Below, piece after piece: positions 17,959 to 26,977 of a stretch of 64,000 nucleotides of DNA. The position numbers and the translations under genes were made by a program. Within the stretch, counting starts at the first letter, position 1, and every line of letters starts with the position of its first letter. Below the pieces are notes generated by a model that ran no database searches, was not told where the DNA came from, and saw only the letters and a list, made by a program, of their open reading frames with translations. Origin of the DNA: Mycobacterium colombiense (lineage in GTDB: Bacteria > Actinomycetota > Actinomycetes > Mycobacteriales > Mycobacteriaceae); contig NZ_LZKI01000034.1 of NCBI RefSeq assembly GCF_001672755.1, positions 96,840 to 160,839 of the forward strand, read 5' to 3'.

Positions 17959-19457
17959 CAGAAGATCCCCGACGGAATCACGGGTGCCCGGTCGAGCACC
18001 AGCGGACCGACCGTGATGTTCAACGCGCCCAGCGCGCCAGGTTGCAGGTCCGAAAGAGCCTCAGCCGCGGACAGGAAGCGCCGCTGCTCGCTTTCGCTGA
18101 CGACGCCCTCGGCCAGTTCGTGAAACTTTCCGATGTACTGCTCGCGCGCAAACGGCCTGGCGCCCAGGGGGTGTGCGTCGGCGACGGCGATCTCGTCGAC
18201 GATGACCTCACCGTTTTTGAGGGTGACCTCGGCGCGGGCTCCGAACGCCTTCTCGCCCGGATCCGAGGAGTGATAGCGCCGGGTCCATTCGGGATCTTCG
18301 ACCGTCGAAACCTTGCGCCAGAGCTCGATGGTGTCGGGCCGGTGTGCCCGCTCCGGCGCGTAAGACCTTTCGTGATGCCAGGTTCCATCCTGCAAGGCGA
18401 CGGCGAAGATGTACATCACCGAGTGGTCGAGCGTTTCGCGGGAGGCATCCGGGTCGAATTTCTGCGGATCGCCCGCGCCGGTGCCGATTACGTAGTGGGT
18501 GTGGTGGCTGGTGTGCAGCACGATCGTCGCGATCTGGCCCAAATCGCCGATGCTGCCGCGCATTCGGCGGGCCAGGTCGATCAGCGCCTGGCTCTGGTAT
18601 TCGGCCGAGTGCTCCTTGGTGTAACTCTGCAGGATGGCGCGCTTGGGTTCGCCCTGCTCGGGCAGCGGAACCTGGTAGGTGTGCTCCGGACCCGAGAGCA
18701 GCCAGGCGATCACCCCGTCCTCGCCCTCCCAGATCGGGGCGGGTGCGCCCTCGCCGCGCATGGCACGGTCGACGGCCTCGATGGCGACCTTGCCGGCCCA
18801 GGCGGGCGCGTATGCCTTCCAGCTGGAGATCAGGCCCTTGCGCGACTGCCGCGTGGACGTGGTCAGGTGCAGCGCCTGCCCGATCGCCTGATAGATGGTG
18901 TCCTTGTCCAGCCGCAGCATGGTGCCCAGTCCGGCCGCCACCGACGGACCGAGGTGAGCGACATGGTCAATCTTGTGCTCGTGCAAACAGATTCCCTTGA
19001 CCAGGTCGATCTGGATCTCGTAACCCGTCGCGATGCCGCGGATCAGGTCGGCTCCGCCGATCCCCAGGTGCTGGGCGACTGCCACCAGCGGTGGGATGTT
19101 GTCACCCGGGTGGGAGTACTCGGCAGCCAGGAAGGTGTCGTGGAAGTCGAGCTCGCGCACCGCGACGCCGTTGGCCCAGGCCGCCCATTCCGGGGAGTAG
19201 TCGCCCTGGATGCCGAAGACCTTGGCGCCCTTGAACGGGTGCGCCTGGGCCTGGGCCCGGGCGGCCGCGACCGGGCGGCGCGTCACCGAGGCGGCCGACA
19301 CCGCGGCGTTGTCGATGATCCGGTTGATCACCATCGCCTCGGTGTCGGCGGGCACGGCGACCGGGTCGGCCGCGACCTCGGCGATCTTCCAGGCCAGGTG
19401 CTCATTGCGTGGGAAGTCGTCGGCGCTGCGTCGGGTTCGTACATCATGAAGGCGCAT
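17958..19457 (-). CDS. prpD: 2-Methylcitrate dehydratase
   Basis: I use ATG 19457 ([24 protein letters not shown]), giving 499 residues; an upstream in-frame start at 19475 adds six residues. It is an MmgE/PrpD-family protein with the [21 protein letters not shown] region, [19 protein letters not shown], and [14 protein letters not shown]. It dehydrates 2-methylcitrate to 2-methyl-cis-aconitate without an Fe-S cluster. It is the first gene of the prp-pyc operon and diverges from prpR across about 118 bp. Confidence 0.93.
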   Translation of the reverse strand: MRLHDVRTRRSADDFPRNEHLAWKIAEVAADPVAVPADTEAMVINRIIDNAAVSAASVTRRPVAAARAQAQAHPFKGAKVFGIQGDYSPEWAAWANGVAVRELDFHDTFLAAEYSHPGDNIPPLVAVAQHLGIGGADLIRGIATGYEIQIDLVKGICLHEHKIDHVAHLGPSVAAGLGTMLRLDKDTIYQAIGQALHLTTSTRQSRKGLISSWKAYAPAWAGKVAIEAVDRAMRGEGAPAPIWEGEDGVIAWLLSGPEHTYQVPLPEQGEPKRAILQSYTKEHSAEYQSQALIDLARRMRGSIGDLGQIATIVLHTSHHTHYVIGTGAGDPQKFDPDASRETLDHSVMYIFAVALQDGTWHHERSYAPERAHRPDTIELWRKVSTVEDPEWTRRYHSSDPGEKAFGARAEVTLKNGEVIVDEIAVADAHPLGARPFAREQYIGKFHELAEGVVSESEQRRFLSAAEALSDLQPGALGALNITVGPLVLDRAPVIPSGIF

Positions 19458-19533
19458 AAGCCGCACAGTACGCAAAGCCGCGTACGCGGTAAATGCCCTG
19501 GAAAAGCGTAATCGTGCGTCCTTAGCCGTCGAA

Positions 19534-19553
19534 TTTTGCGAACTTTGTGAAAA
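19534..19553. promoter_or_regulatory. Candidate PrpR/RamB-type binding site
   Basis: TTTTGCGAACTTTGTGAAAA lies between the divergent prpD and prpR starts. It holds two TTTG(C/T)GAA units ten bases apart, close to the TTTGCAAA-like motif known for RamB/PrpR in Corynebacterineae. It is 22 bases before the prpR ATG, suggesting autoregulation plus control of prpD. The match is by eye. Confidence 0.5.
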
Positions 19554-19575
19554 GGGCGGGCGTACCGTGTGATGA

Positions 19576-20991
19576 ATGGCGAAGACGTTCGCCGGAGCGC
19601 GGCTACGGCGATTACGCGAGGAGCAGGGGCTGACCCAGGTGGCGCTGGCACGCGTCCTGGGACTGTCGACCAGCTACGTCAACCAGCTGGAAAACGATCA
19701 GCGCCCGATCACCGTTCCGGTGCTGCTCACTCTCACCGAGCGGTTCGACCTGCCGACCCACTACTTCGCACCGGAATCCGACGCCCGCTTGGTGTCGGAC
19801 CTGCGCGAAGTCCTGGCCGACACGGCTGCCACGGCCGCGCAAGTCGAGGAGCTCGTCGCCCGGATGCCGGCGATCGGGCAGACACTGGTCAATCTGCACC
19901 GCCGGCTGCACGACACCACCGCCGATCTCGAAGCGCTGCACAGTCGCGCCAACGTCGAAACCGCGGCAATGCCACAGCAGTCGATGCCTTTCGAAGAGGT
20001 GCGGGACTTCTTCTACGATCGAAAGAACTACATCGGCGAACTCGACATCGCGGCCGAAGAGTTGTTCAACAAGAACCGCTTGCGCATCGGCGGTCTCGAC
20101 GGCCAGCTGGCGGAGCTGCTCGCTGACGAACTCGGAGTCACGGTCGTGATCGACGATGGCCAGGTGTTAGATCCCAATTCCAAACGCATGTTCGCGCCCG
20201 AATCGAAGGTTCTCTATCTGGCCCGGTGGCTTCAACCCGGTCAGCGTGCCTTTCAGCTCGCCACCCAGATCGCCTTGCTCACCCAGGGCAGGCTGATCAG
20301 CGGCATCATCGCCGGCGACGACCAGCTCGGCGACGATTCACGTGGCGTGGCCCGCATCGGGCTGGCCAACTATTTCGCCGGCGCCCTGCTGTTGCCCTAC
20401 CTGAGATTCCTCGAAGCCGCTGAGAGCTTCCGTTACGACATCGATTACCTGGCACGGCGATTCGAGGTGGGGTTCGAAACCATTTGCCATCGCTTGTCCA
20501 CCCTGCAACGCCCGAACGCTCGTGGGGTTCCGTTCATCTTCGTCCGCACCGACAGCGCGGGCAACATCTCTAAACGCCAGTCCGCCACGGCGTTTCACTT
20601 TTCCCGTGTCGGCGGAAACTGCCCCTTGTGGGTGGCGCACCACGCATTTTCGCGGCCCGACCAGTTCTTGACGCAGGTCGCGCAGATGCCCGACGAACGC
20701 ACCTACTTCTGGGTGGCCAGAACTACCACGACGGAGCCGAGCCGCTACCTTGGGCCGGCTAAGAGCTTCGCCATCGGGCTGGGATGCGACATCGCCCATG
20801 CCGAGAAACTGATCTACTCCGTGGGCATCGATCTTTCCAACGTCGAGTCGATTGTGCCGATCGGCGCCGGCTGCAAGATCTGCGACCGGCCCGCCTGCCC
20901 GCAACGCGCCTTCCCGTATCTCGGTCGCCAGGTGTACGTAGACCCGCACAGCAGCACGGATCTGCCCTATCCACCAGCGATTACCACCTGA
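19576..20991 (+). CDS. prpR: Short-chain acyl-CoA-responsive regulator PrpR
   Basis: The 471-residue protein has an XRE helix-turn-helix at about 8-62 ([22 protein letters not shown]) and a large middle domain related to IrrE/MPTase-like sensors. A cysteine cluster [14 protein letters not shown] near 430 (C-x2-C-x4-C) matches the Fe-S ligands proposed for M. tuberculosis PrpR (Rv1129c). That protein senses propionyl-CoA and activates prpDC. The paralogue RamB has the same architecture; the divergent prpD position favours PrpR. Confidence 0.88.
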   Translation: MAKTFAGARLRRLREEQGLTQVALARVLGLSTSYVNQLENDQRPITVPVLLTLTERFDLPTHYFAPESDARLVSDLREVLADTAATAAQVEELVARMPAIGQTLVNLHRRLHDTTADLEALHSRANVETAAMPQQSMPFEEVRDFFYDRKNYIGELDIAAEELFNKNRLRIGGLDGQLAELLADELGVTVVIDDGQVLDPNSKRMFAPESKVLYLARWLQPGQRAFQLATQIALLTQGRLISGIIAGDDQLGDDSRGVARIGLANYFAGALLLPYLRFLEAAESFRYDIDYLARRFEVGFETICHRLSTLQRPNARGVPFIFVRTDSAGNISKRQSATAFHFSRVGGNCPLWVAHHAFSRPDQFLTQVAQMPDERTYFWVARTTTTEPSRYLGPAKSFAIGLGCDIAHAEKLIYSVGIDLSNVESIVPIGAGCKICDRPACPQRAFPYLGRQVYVDPHSSTDLPYPPAITT

Positions 20992-21020
20992 GCGCGGTCA
21001 GGTCGGGTCGCCGACCGAGG

Positions 21021-21443
21021 TCAGCGGCGGACCCGACGCAGCAGCCATCTCACGATCCCGATCGTGAGCGGTATCGCGAGCAACCCCGTGGCGGTCGTCG
21101 CGATTCCCATGCCGATTAGCGACAGCATCCCCCGATGGATGCCGTCCCAGATGGCGAGGCCGCCACACGCGGGAAGGAACACCATGCCGAGGACGAACTT
21201 GACCGAGTCGCGCACGCTGGTCTCGTCGCCGCTGGCATGTCGTGGGGGCTTGCCGCGGTCCGTGGTGTCCTGGCCGCCCAGCATCTTGATGGCGATGTAG
21301 GCCCCGAACGCCATCGTGACCCAGCCGACGAATGGGAGCGCGGCTGCTCGACGGAAATCGTGCGGCGGCGGATTGAAGGCCATCAGAGCGCCGCTGAGCA
21401 TCCATATCGCCCCGAACAAAAGCAAAGCGAGCCGCCTCCCCAC
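21021..21443 (-). CDS. Small integral membrane protein of unknown function
   Basis: The 140-residue protein starts at GTG. Hydrophobic helices are visible at about 5-22, 35-54, 83-100 and 104-130, and it ends with a very basic tail (RWLLRRVRR). A charged loop of about 25 residues (GGQDTTDRGKPPRHASGDET) separates the second and third helices. I recognise no family motif. It is convergent with prpR and close to the divergent hydroxyacid dehydrogenase gene. Confidence 0.6.
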   Translation of the reverse strand: MGRRLALLLFGAIWMLSGALMAFNPPPHDFRRAAALPFVGWVTMAFGAYIAIKMLGGQDTTDRGKPPRHASGDETSVRDSVKFVLGMVFLPACGGLAIWDGIHRGMLSLIGMGIATTATGLLAIPLTIGIVRWLLRRVRR

Positions 21444-21517
21444 CAGATGAGTATGCAGTCTTTACGGCGGGGCGACGTAATGTTGCAGTGAACCCTTCAC
21501 CGGATCGGGGAAACAGC

Positions 21518-22507
21518 ATGCCCAAGGTAGCGATTCTCGATGACTACGCGGGCGTGGCCTTACAGGTTGCCGACTGGTCGCCCGTGCAAAAGCGGGCTGA
21601 GGTAACCGTTTTCGACCGCCACCTTGCCGAGGACGAGGCGGTCGATGCACTGCGGACGTTTGATGTGGTGTGCACCCTGCGAGAGCGGATGGGCTTTCCG
21701 CGCACCCTGATCGACCGGCTGCCGGACCTGAAGTTGATCACGATCGTCGGCAGGAGCCTGCCGAACCTTGACATGACCGCAGCCACCGAACACGGGATTT
21801 TGGTGGCGCATTCGGATTTCGCCCACCCCCGATTCAGGTCCATGCGCGACGCCACGCCCGAACTCGCCTGGGGGCTGATGATCGCGACGGTGCGCAATCT
21901 CGCCGACGAGCATCGCAACATGCGGGACGGCGGGTGGCAGAGCAGCGCGGGTATGACCCTGTCCGGCAAGACCCTCGGGCTGCTCGGCCTGGGCAGAGTC
22001 GGCCGGCGCATGGCCGAATACGCCACGGCGTTCGGGATGGAAGTCATTGCGTGGAGCCAGAATCTCACCGGGGAGGCCGCCGCGAGCGTGGGCGCCCGCC
22101 GTGTCGAGAAAGCGACGCTCTTCGAATCCTCGGACGTGGTCTCCATTCATCTGGTGCTCTCGGAACGCACCCGGGGACTGGTCGGCGCGGCCGAACTGGC
22201 ACTGATGAAGCCGCACACCTACCTGATCAACACCTCCAGGGGCCCGATCGTCGACGAGCCGTCTCTGCTGGCTGCGCTGGAAAGCCGGAGTATCGCCGGG
22301 GCCGGGCTGGACGTCTATGACACCGAGCCGCTGCCGAAAGACCATCGGCTGCGGTTGCTTCCGAATGTGACCCTCACTCCTCACCTGGGATACGTCACGC
22401 GCGAAATGCTGGGCGCCTTCTACTCCGACACGGTGGAATCGGTGGTGGCCTTCTTGGACGGGGAGCCCATCAGGATCGCCAATCCCGAAGTGGCGCAACG
22501 AGGCTGA
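21518..22507 (+). CDS. D-2-hydroxyacid dehydrogenase family protein
   Basis: From ATG 21518 the protein has 329 residues. The Rossmann motif GLLGLGRVGRRMAEYA is near 155-170. The catalytic set follows: arginine in NTSRGPIVDE, glutamate in DVYDTEPLP, and histidine in TPHLGYVTRE. These enzymes reduce 2-ketoacids or oxidise D-hydroxyacids with NAD(P)H. The substrate is not predictable. It stands alone on its strand between a membrane protein gene and a TetR operon. Confidence 0.85.
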   Translation: MPKVAILDDYAGVALQVADWSPVQKRAEVTVFDRHLAEDEAVDALRTFDVVCTLRERMGFPRTLIDRLPDLKLITIVGRSLPNLDMTAATEHGILVAHSDFAHPRFRSMRDATPELAWGLMIATVRNLADEHRNMRDGGWQSSAGMTLSGKTLGLLGLGRVGRRMAEYATAFGMEVIAWSQNLTGEAAASVGARRVEKATLFESSDVVSIHLVLSERTRGLVGAAELALMKPHTYLINTSRGPIVDEPSLLAALESRSIAGAGLDVYDTEPLPKDHRLRLLPNVTLTPHLGYVTREMLGAFYSDTVESVVAFLDGEPIRIANPEVAQRG

Positions 22508-22513
22508 ATGGGC

Positions 22514-23110
22514 TTACTTCCGACTCCAGTGCGGGCTTTTGACCGCGTCCAGCGCATCGGTGACGTATCGATCCAGCGGCCGCGGCTTCCCGGACTGTCG
22601 CACCCATTGCTGAAAGGCGAAATCGGCTGCCGCGAAGGCGAGTTGGACCAGCAGGCCCGGACGGAGGTCGGCCTCCGGAGCGACGCCCATCCGTTCGGCG
22701 ATGAGCTTGGTCGCGCGCTCCTTGTCGGCCGGCCGGTGCACGGTGACCTTGTCGAGCAGGTCGGGAACCACCAGCAGGGCTTCGCGCCACTCTTCGGTGT
22801 CCGCCTGCTCGAATGAGCGAGTCCGCGTGATGATGGCATTGATCAGCGCGACATCGGGCGACTCGTCGGCGGGCCGTCCCTCGAGGAGATTGACGATCGC
22901 GGCGCCGCCGTAGCGCACCGGCGCGAGGAGGAGCTCCTCCTTCGCCGGCACGTGGCGGAAGAACGTGCGCGGGGAAACCCCGGCGGCCGTGGCGATCTCC
23001 TCGGTGGTCACCGCGTCGTACCCGCGCTCGACGAACAGGCGGAACGCCGCACGCCGGATGTCGGCGCGGATCTGTGCGCGCTGCCGGTCGCGGAGCGACT
23101 CGCCGGTCAT
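22514..23110 (-). CDS. TetR-family transcription regulator
   Basis: The 198-residue protein has a TetR helix-turn-helix at about 12-58: IRADIRRAAFRLFVERGYDAVT, then TEEIATAAGVSPRTFFRHV. The C-terminal domain is helical and ligand-specific. It is the last gene of a four-gene minus-strand operon with ATGA overlaps (reductase, VOC, SDR, TetR), so it is made with the enzymes it probably controls. The TGACAG-TGA-CTGTCA palindrome at 25529-25543 is its likely operator. Confidence 0.85.
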   Translation of the reverse strand: MTGESLRDRQRAQIRADIRRAAFRLFVERGYDAVTTEEIATAAGVSPRTFFRHVPAKEELLLAPVRYGGAAIVNLLEGRPADESPDVALINAIITRTRSFEQADTEEWREALLVVPDLLDKVTVHRPADKERATKLIAERMGVAPEADLRPGLLVQLAFAAADFAFQQWVRQSGKPRPLDRYVTDALDAVKSPHWSRK

Positions 23111-23880
23111 CGGAAGCAGCCGATCCCGCCGTCGACGTGGATGGTCTGACCGGTGATGAAGGTGGCGTCACTGCCGAGCAGGAACGTCACCAGCGCGCCC
23201 ACATCGGTGCGGACGTCGCCGATGCGCTTCATCGGCACCCGGCCCACGGCTTTGTCGTACTCCTTGGGCGCGAACGACTTCCAGAACTTGACGCCGTCGG
23301 ATTCGGCGAAGGGACAGATGACGTTGACGCGGATGTTGTCGCGGCCCCATTCCAGCGCGGCCACCTTCGACAGTCCACGAATGCCTTCCTTGGCGGCGGC
23401 ATAGCCGCCCCACTTGGGCTCGCCGCCGGTGCCCGTCCCCGAACCGAGGTTCACGATCGACCCGCCGCCGGCCGCGACCATCAGTGGGTGCACGGCCTGC
23501 ATCAGCAGGAATGTCGCGCGGGGACCCACGTCGTAACCGAGGGCCAGGTCTTCGGTGGTGATGTCGACGAACGCCTTGGGCTCGTTGGTGGCGATGGCGT
23601 TGTTGACCAGTCCGTGCACGGTGCCGAAGGCGTCGACCGCCGCGGCCGCGATCCGCTGCGCGCTGTCCGGGTCGCGCAGATCGGCGACCAGTTGCTCGAC
23701 CCGCCCGATCGCCGTGAGCTCGGTGGCCGTGCGACCGAGGGCCTCTTCCTGGATGTCGACCAGCAGTACCTCGGCGCCGCGTTCGAGCAACGCGGTGGCG
23801 ACGCCCTTACCGACGCCCTGGGCGGCGCCGGTGACGATCGCGACGTGCCCGCGCATCGAATCGGGGTGGCTGTACGTCAT
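23107..23880 (-). CDS. SDR family oxidoreductase
   Basis: A 257-residue classical short-chain dehydrogenase: GAAQGVGKGVA cofactor loop near 18-28, NNAIA segment, catalytic Ser-Tyr-Lys with YAAAKEG near 150, and a C-terminal TGQTIHVDGGIG. It oxidises or reduces an alcohol/ketone with NAD(H) or NADP(H). It overlaps both neighbours through ATGA junctions, tying it to the VOC protein and TetR regulator in one transcript. Confidence 0.85.
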   Translation of the reverse strand: MTYSHPDSMRGHVAIVTGAAQGVGKGVATALLERGAEVLLVDIQEEALGRTATELTAIGRVEQLVADLRDPDSAQRIAAAAVDAFGTVHGLVNNAIATNEPKAFVDITTEDLALGYDVGPRATFLLMQAVHPLMVAAGGGSIVNLGSGTGTGGEPKWGGYAAAKEGIRGLSKVAALEWGRDNIRVNVICPFAESDGVKFWKSFAPKEYDKAVGRVPMKRIGDVRTDVGALVTFLLGSDATFITGQTIHVDGGIGCFR

Positions 23881-24380
23881 CTGACGGGTCCCATCTGCAG
23901 CGGTACGCCGCGGTGCATTTCGTAGGTGCTTCGCGCCCCGTCGGGGAGTTCGATGAACTCGACCGGTGTCCCGTCCGGGTCCTTGACGAAAAACATTCGG
24001 ACGCCGCCGATCTCGAAGGGCTCTTGGTCGGGGGTACAGCCGGCGTCGATGACGCGGCGGTGGGTGTCGTCGAGATCGGTGACCGACAGCGACACATTAT
24101 GGATTCCGGTGATGCCGCGCCGCTGCTTCTGCTCGGGTGGGTTGGCGCCGATGGACAGTAGCTCGACCATCAACCCGCCCAACAGCCCGCCGACCACCCG
24201 GCCCTCCTGCCTGCGGTTCGAGTGCAAGGCCGCGTCGAAAGGCTCTCCGGAGATGAGGGTTTCGAAGACGATCTCCATGCCCAGCACGTCGCGGTAGAAC
24301 GCCAGAGCACGGTCCATGTCGGTCACGCCGACGACGAGGTGGCAGAACGACACGTCGCCGAGGACGCCCTTGTCCGTCAC
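23877..24380 (-). CDS. VOC family protein
   Basis: The 167-residue protein starts at GTG and has the two-module VOC fold: CHLVVGVTDMDRALAFYRDVLGM near 13-35 and GIHNVSLSVTDLDDTHR near 93-109. It ends with VEFIELPDGAR, where the glutamate is a likely metal ligand. The H-H-E set suggests a metal-dependent glyoxalase, epimerase or dioxygenase. Overlaps with the reductase and SDR genes place it in one catabolic operon. Confidence 0.8.
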   Translation of the reverse strand: MTDKGVLGDVSFCHLVVGVTDMDRALAFYRDVLGMEIVFETLISGEPFDAALHSNRRQEGRVVGGLLGGLMVELLSIGANPPEQKQRRGITGIHNVSLSVTDLDDTHRRVIDAGCTPDQEPFEIGGVRMFFVKDPDGTPVEFIELPDGARSTYEMHRGVPLQMGPVR

Positions 24381-25465
24381 CGCTTGCCCGTCGAAAGCTT
24401 CGGGGCCGGACGCCCGGCGAACAACGGCAAGTCGAGGTAGGTCTTGATGCCCGGCTCGGCGGCGCAGACGTCGGGAATGGCGTTGATGCAGTGGTTGGCG
24501 GTGACGACGACGCCCGGGTTCTTCACCAGGCCTTCCGCGATCGTCTCCGGTTGCAGACCCTTGAAGGTGAGGCTCACATCGGGATCGCCGGTGATCTCCA
24601 CCTCGAACCGTTCGCCTCGGTCCCCGAAATTCCAGGCGGGCTCCAGGTTCTCCTCGCCCATCAGCCAGTTGACGGCCGCGGTGATGACCGGCTCGCCGTC
24701 AACCAGCGCCTGCCAGCGGAACCGGCGCGCGGCCACGGTGCCGGTCGTGATCGGGAAGGGGTCGTAGTCGATATCCGCGGTCGCCACGGCGACGTCCTGG
24801 ATGGTTCTGATGTTGGGATCGATGCGAAATCCCATGTGATCGGCGATCATCCGGACGGACTGCTTGAAGCCGGCTTCGAGCAGTCCGGCCATCGGCCCTT
24901 GCGTCGCTTCCTCGGGGGTTCCGCCGAATCCCATGATGTGGCGCACCACGTCCGGCGCGTTGTAGGTGCGGATGTCGGAGAACTCCTCGGCACGCACATG
25001 CGTGATCGCCGACGACAGCGAGGACACCATCAGCGGGAACCGCTCGGTGATGCCGCCGGGGTGGATTCCCGAACCATGCAGCGTCACACCACTTTCCGTC
25101 GCTGCGTCGGCGACGGCTTGGTGGCGCTTGTTGCCCGGGTCGGGGTACACCCAGCCGACCGGGGTCACCACGTTCTTCCCGGACCGCAGGATCGCGATCA
25201 CCTCGTCGTCATTGGGTATCAGCGGGCTGTACATCACGCAGTCGGCGTCCAGCGCCAGTATCTCGTCGATGCTGGTGGTGGCTTCGACACCGAGATCCTG
25301 CGTCCCGATGATCTTGCCGACGTCGACGCCGTTCTTGTCCGCGCTGTGCACCCAGCAGCCCACCAGCTCCAGCTGTGGGTGATTGATGACGCACGCGATC
25401 GCCGCTTTCCCCACGCCCCCGGTGGCCCACTGGACGACACGAAGCTTGGACGGGCTACTCATCAT
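24377..25465 (-). CDS. Dihydrodipicolinate-reductase-fold NAD(P)H-dependent oxidoreductase
   Basis: The 362-residue protein begins with a Rossmann motif, VVQWATGGVGKAAIACVI, at about 10-27, and continues as the DapB-N / 2,4-diaminopentanoate-dehydrogenase-like fold (LVGCWVHSADKNGVDVGKI; GSGIHPGGITERFP). This family is strongly expanded in mycobacteria and mostly uncharacterised. A paralogue lies at 52396-53454. It is the first gene of the TetR operon; two adjacent ATGs (25465, 25462) make the exact start uncertain by one codon. Confidence 0.75.
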   Translation of the reverse strand: MMSSPSKLRVVQWATGGVGKAAIACVINHPQLELVGCWVHSADKNGVDVGKIIGTQDLGVEATTSIDEILALDADCVMYSPLIPNDDEVIAILRSGKNVVTPVGWVYPDPGNKRHQAVADAATESGVTLHGSGIHPGGITERFPLMVSSLSSAITHVRAEEFSDIRTYNAPDVVRHIMGFGGTPEEATQGPMAGLLEAGFKQSVRMIADHMGFRIDPNIRTIQDVAVATADIDYDPFPITTGTVAARRFRWQALVDGEPVITAAVNWLMGEENLEPAWNFGDRGERFEVEITGDPDVSLTFKGLQPETIAEGLVKNPGVVVTANHCINAIPDVCAAEPGIKTYLDLPLFAGRPAPKLSTGKR

Positions 25466-25528
25466 TGACCTCCCGGACGGTGTGCGGCCTTTACACGGCG
25501 GCGAATGAAATGGCAGGCTATGACTCGC

Positions 25529-25543
25529 TGACAGTGACTGTCA
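25529..25543. promoter_or_regulatory. Candidate TetR operator between divergent operons
   Basis: TGACAG-TGA-CTGTCA is a 6-bp-arm inverted repeat in the 109-bp gap between the minus-strand reductase operon and the plus-strand SDR gene. Its size and symmetry suit a TetR dimer. The regulator encoded at 22514-23110 is the obvious candidate, which is inference. Confidence 0.55.
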
Positions 25544-25574
25544 ATAATCGACCGTTCGGTGAGAGGGTCTGTTG

Positions 25575-26432
25575 ATGAGTGTCCTCGACGGCAAGATCGC
25601 GATCGTCACCGGCACCAGCCGCGGCGTGGGCGTGGGCATCGCCCACGAACTGCTGCGCGCCGGAGCGACCGTGATCGGCTGCTCGCGCTCACCGCTCGAC
25701 GGCATCCCCGGCATCGAACCGGACTGGGCGGACCGCGCTTCCCAACAGGTGTGCGATCAGGGTGACTACCGATCGATCGACGCGTTCGTCGCGGACGTCG
25801 TGGCTATCCACGGACGGGTCGACATCCTGGTGAACAATGCCGGCGGCACCGTCCCGGCGCCGCATGCCGAGAGCATTCCTGAACTGGTGCAACGCATTCA
25901 GGGCGCGCCCGCCGACGATGACGACTACGCACGCACGGCCCTGTTCCACGCCTTCGCCGTGCAGATGAATCTCATCAGCCCGCTCTGGTTCGCGATCCGT
26001 GCCTATCGGCAGATGCAGACCCAGGACGGCGTCGGCTGCATCGTCAACATTTCCAGCGGCGCCGGACATCCGGCGGGATCGCCGACCCTGGTCTCCTACG
26101 GGGCGGCCAAGAGCGGCCTCAACCACCTCACCCGGTCGCTGGCCGAAGAGTGGGGACCCAAGGTGCGGGTCAACTGCATAGCCCTGGGGCCCACGATGAC
26201 CGAGAACTTTCGGTCCTTCGTGCTGCCCAAGGACGACCCCGATGGCGCAAAGTATTTCGCCGCCGTGCCCATGCGCCGTGCGGGTGAGCCCGCCGAAGTC
26301 GGGCGCGTCTGCGTTTTCCTGGCCGGCGGACAGGCCGACTTCGTCAACGGCACCACGATCGAATGCGACGGCGGGATGCTGCCCGGCGTGCTCTACGACG
26401 CGGGCTTGAAGACCATCACCGATCTGCTGTAG
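25575..26432 (+). CDS. SDR family oxidoreductase
   Basis: ATG 25575 gives 285 residues (MSVLDGKIAIVTGTSRGVG). It shows the TGxxxGxG cofactor loop, NNAGG near 90, SSGAGHPAG with the catalytic serine, SYGAAKSG with Tyr and Lys, and a C-terminal FVNGTTIECDGG. The protein is longer than a typical 250-residue SDR owing to an insertion around 95-125. It is divergent from the reductase operon, shares the palindrome at 25529, and is followed by a DUF1330 gene after 45 bp. Confidence 0.85.
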   Translation: MSVLDGKIAIVTGTSRGVGVGIAHELLRAGATVIGCSRSPLDGIPGIEPDWADRASQQVCDQGDYRSIDAFVADVVAIHGRVDILVNNAGGTVPAPHAESIPELVQRIQGAPADDDDYARTALFHAFAVQMNLISPLWFAIRAYRQMQTQDGVGCIVNISSGAGHPAGSPTLVSYGAAKSGLNHLTRSLAEEWGPKVRVNCIALGPTMTENFRSFVLPKDDPDGAKYFAAVPMRRAGEPAEVGRVCVFLAGGQADFVNGTTIECDGGMLPGVLYDAGLKTITDLL

Positions 26433-26477
26433 CTACCCGGCCCGCTTCTAGAACAAAACCAACGCAAGGAGATTCAC

Positions 26478-26861
26478 ATGGCCGGCTTGGAACCGACGCC
26501 CGAGCAATTCGCCGCGCTCGCGGCGCGACCGACTGACGCGCCGGTGGTGATGATCAACCTGTTGAAGTTCAAACCCGGGGGCGGCGTGGAGAGCTATCTG
26601 CAGTACGGCCGGGAGGTGGCCCCGCACCTGCAACGCGTCGGCGCCACCCTGCGCTATGCCGGCGGAGCGCCGTCGGTGGTGATCGGCGAAGGCGAACTAC
26701 CTTGGTGGGACGCGATTCTCGTCGTCGAGTACCCAAACCCGCAAGCCTTCATCGACATGGTGACAACCCAGGAGTATGCCAAGGTGCACGAACATCGCGC
26801 TGCCGGCCTGGACCGCGGAGATTTGATCGCGACCTCGACATGGTCGATGGCTTCCGAGTGA
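26478..26861 (+). CDS. DUF1330 family protein
   Basis: A 127-residue protein preceded by a clear AAGGAG site. It contains APVVMINLLKFKPGGGVESYLQYG (in parts: MINLLKF at about 23-29) and a WDAILVVEYPNPQAFIDMV segment. This is the ferredoxin-like alpha/beta barrel fold of DUF1330 / EthD-like dimeric proteins. Some relatives act as small monooxygenases or decarboxylases, but the function here is unknown. It probably shares the transcript of the upstream SDR. Confidence 0.75.
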   Translation: MAGLEPTPEQFAALAARPTDAPVVMINLLKFKPGGGVESYLQYGREVAPHLQRVGATLRYAGGAPSVVIGEGELPWWDAILVVEYPNPQAFIDMVTTQEYAKVHEHRAAGLDRGDLIATSTWSMASE

Positions 26862-26977
26862 CCTGACGCCGCCCGCCCTACGCGACCCAACCGCGTGGCC
26901 GCAGCCGAGCGCGGGCCCGGCGCGGTCGGATCATGCCATGGCTTTCCGGATCCGGCCGAAATGGGTCTAATAGTTGG

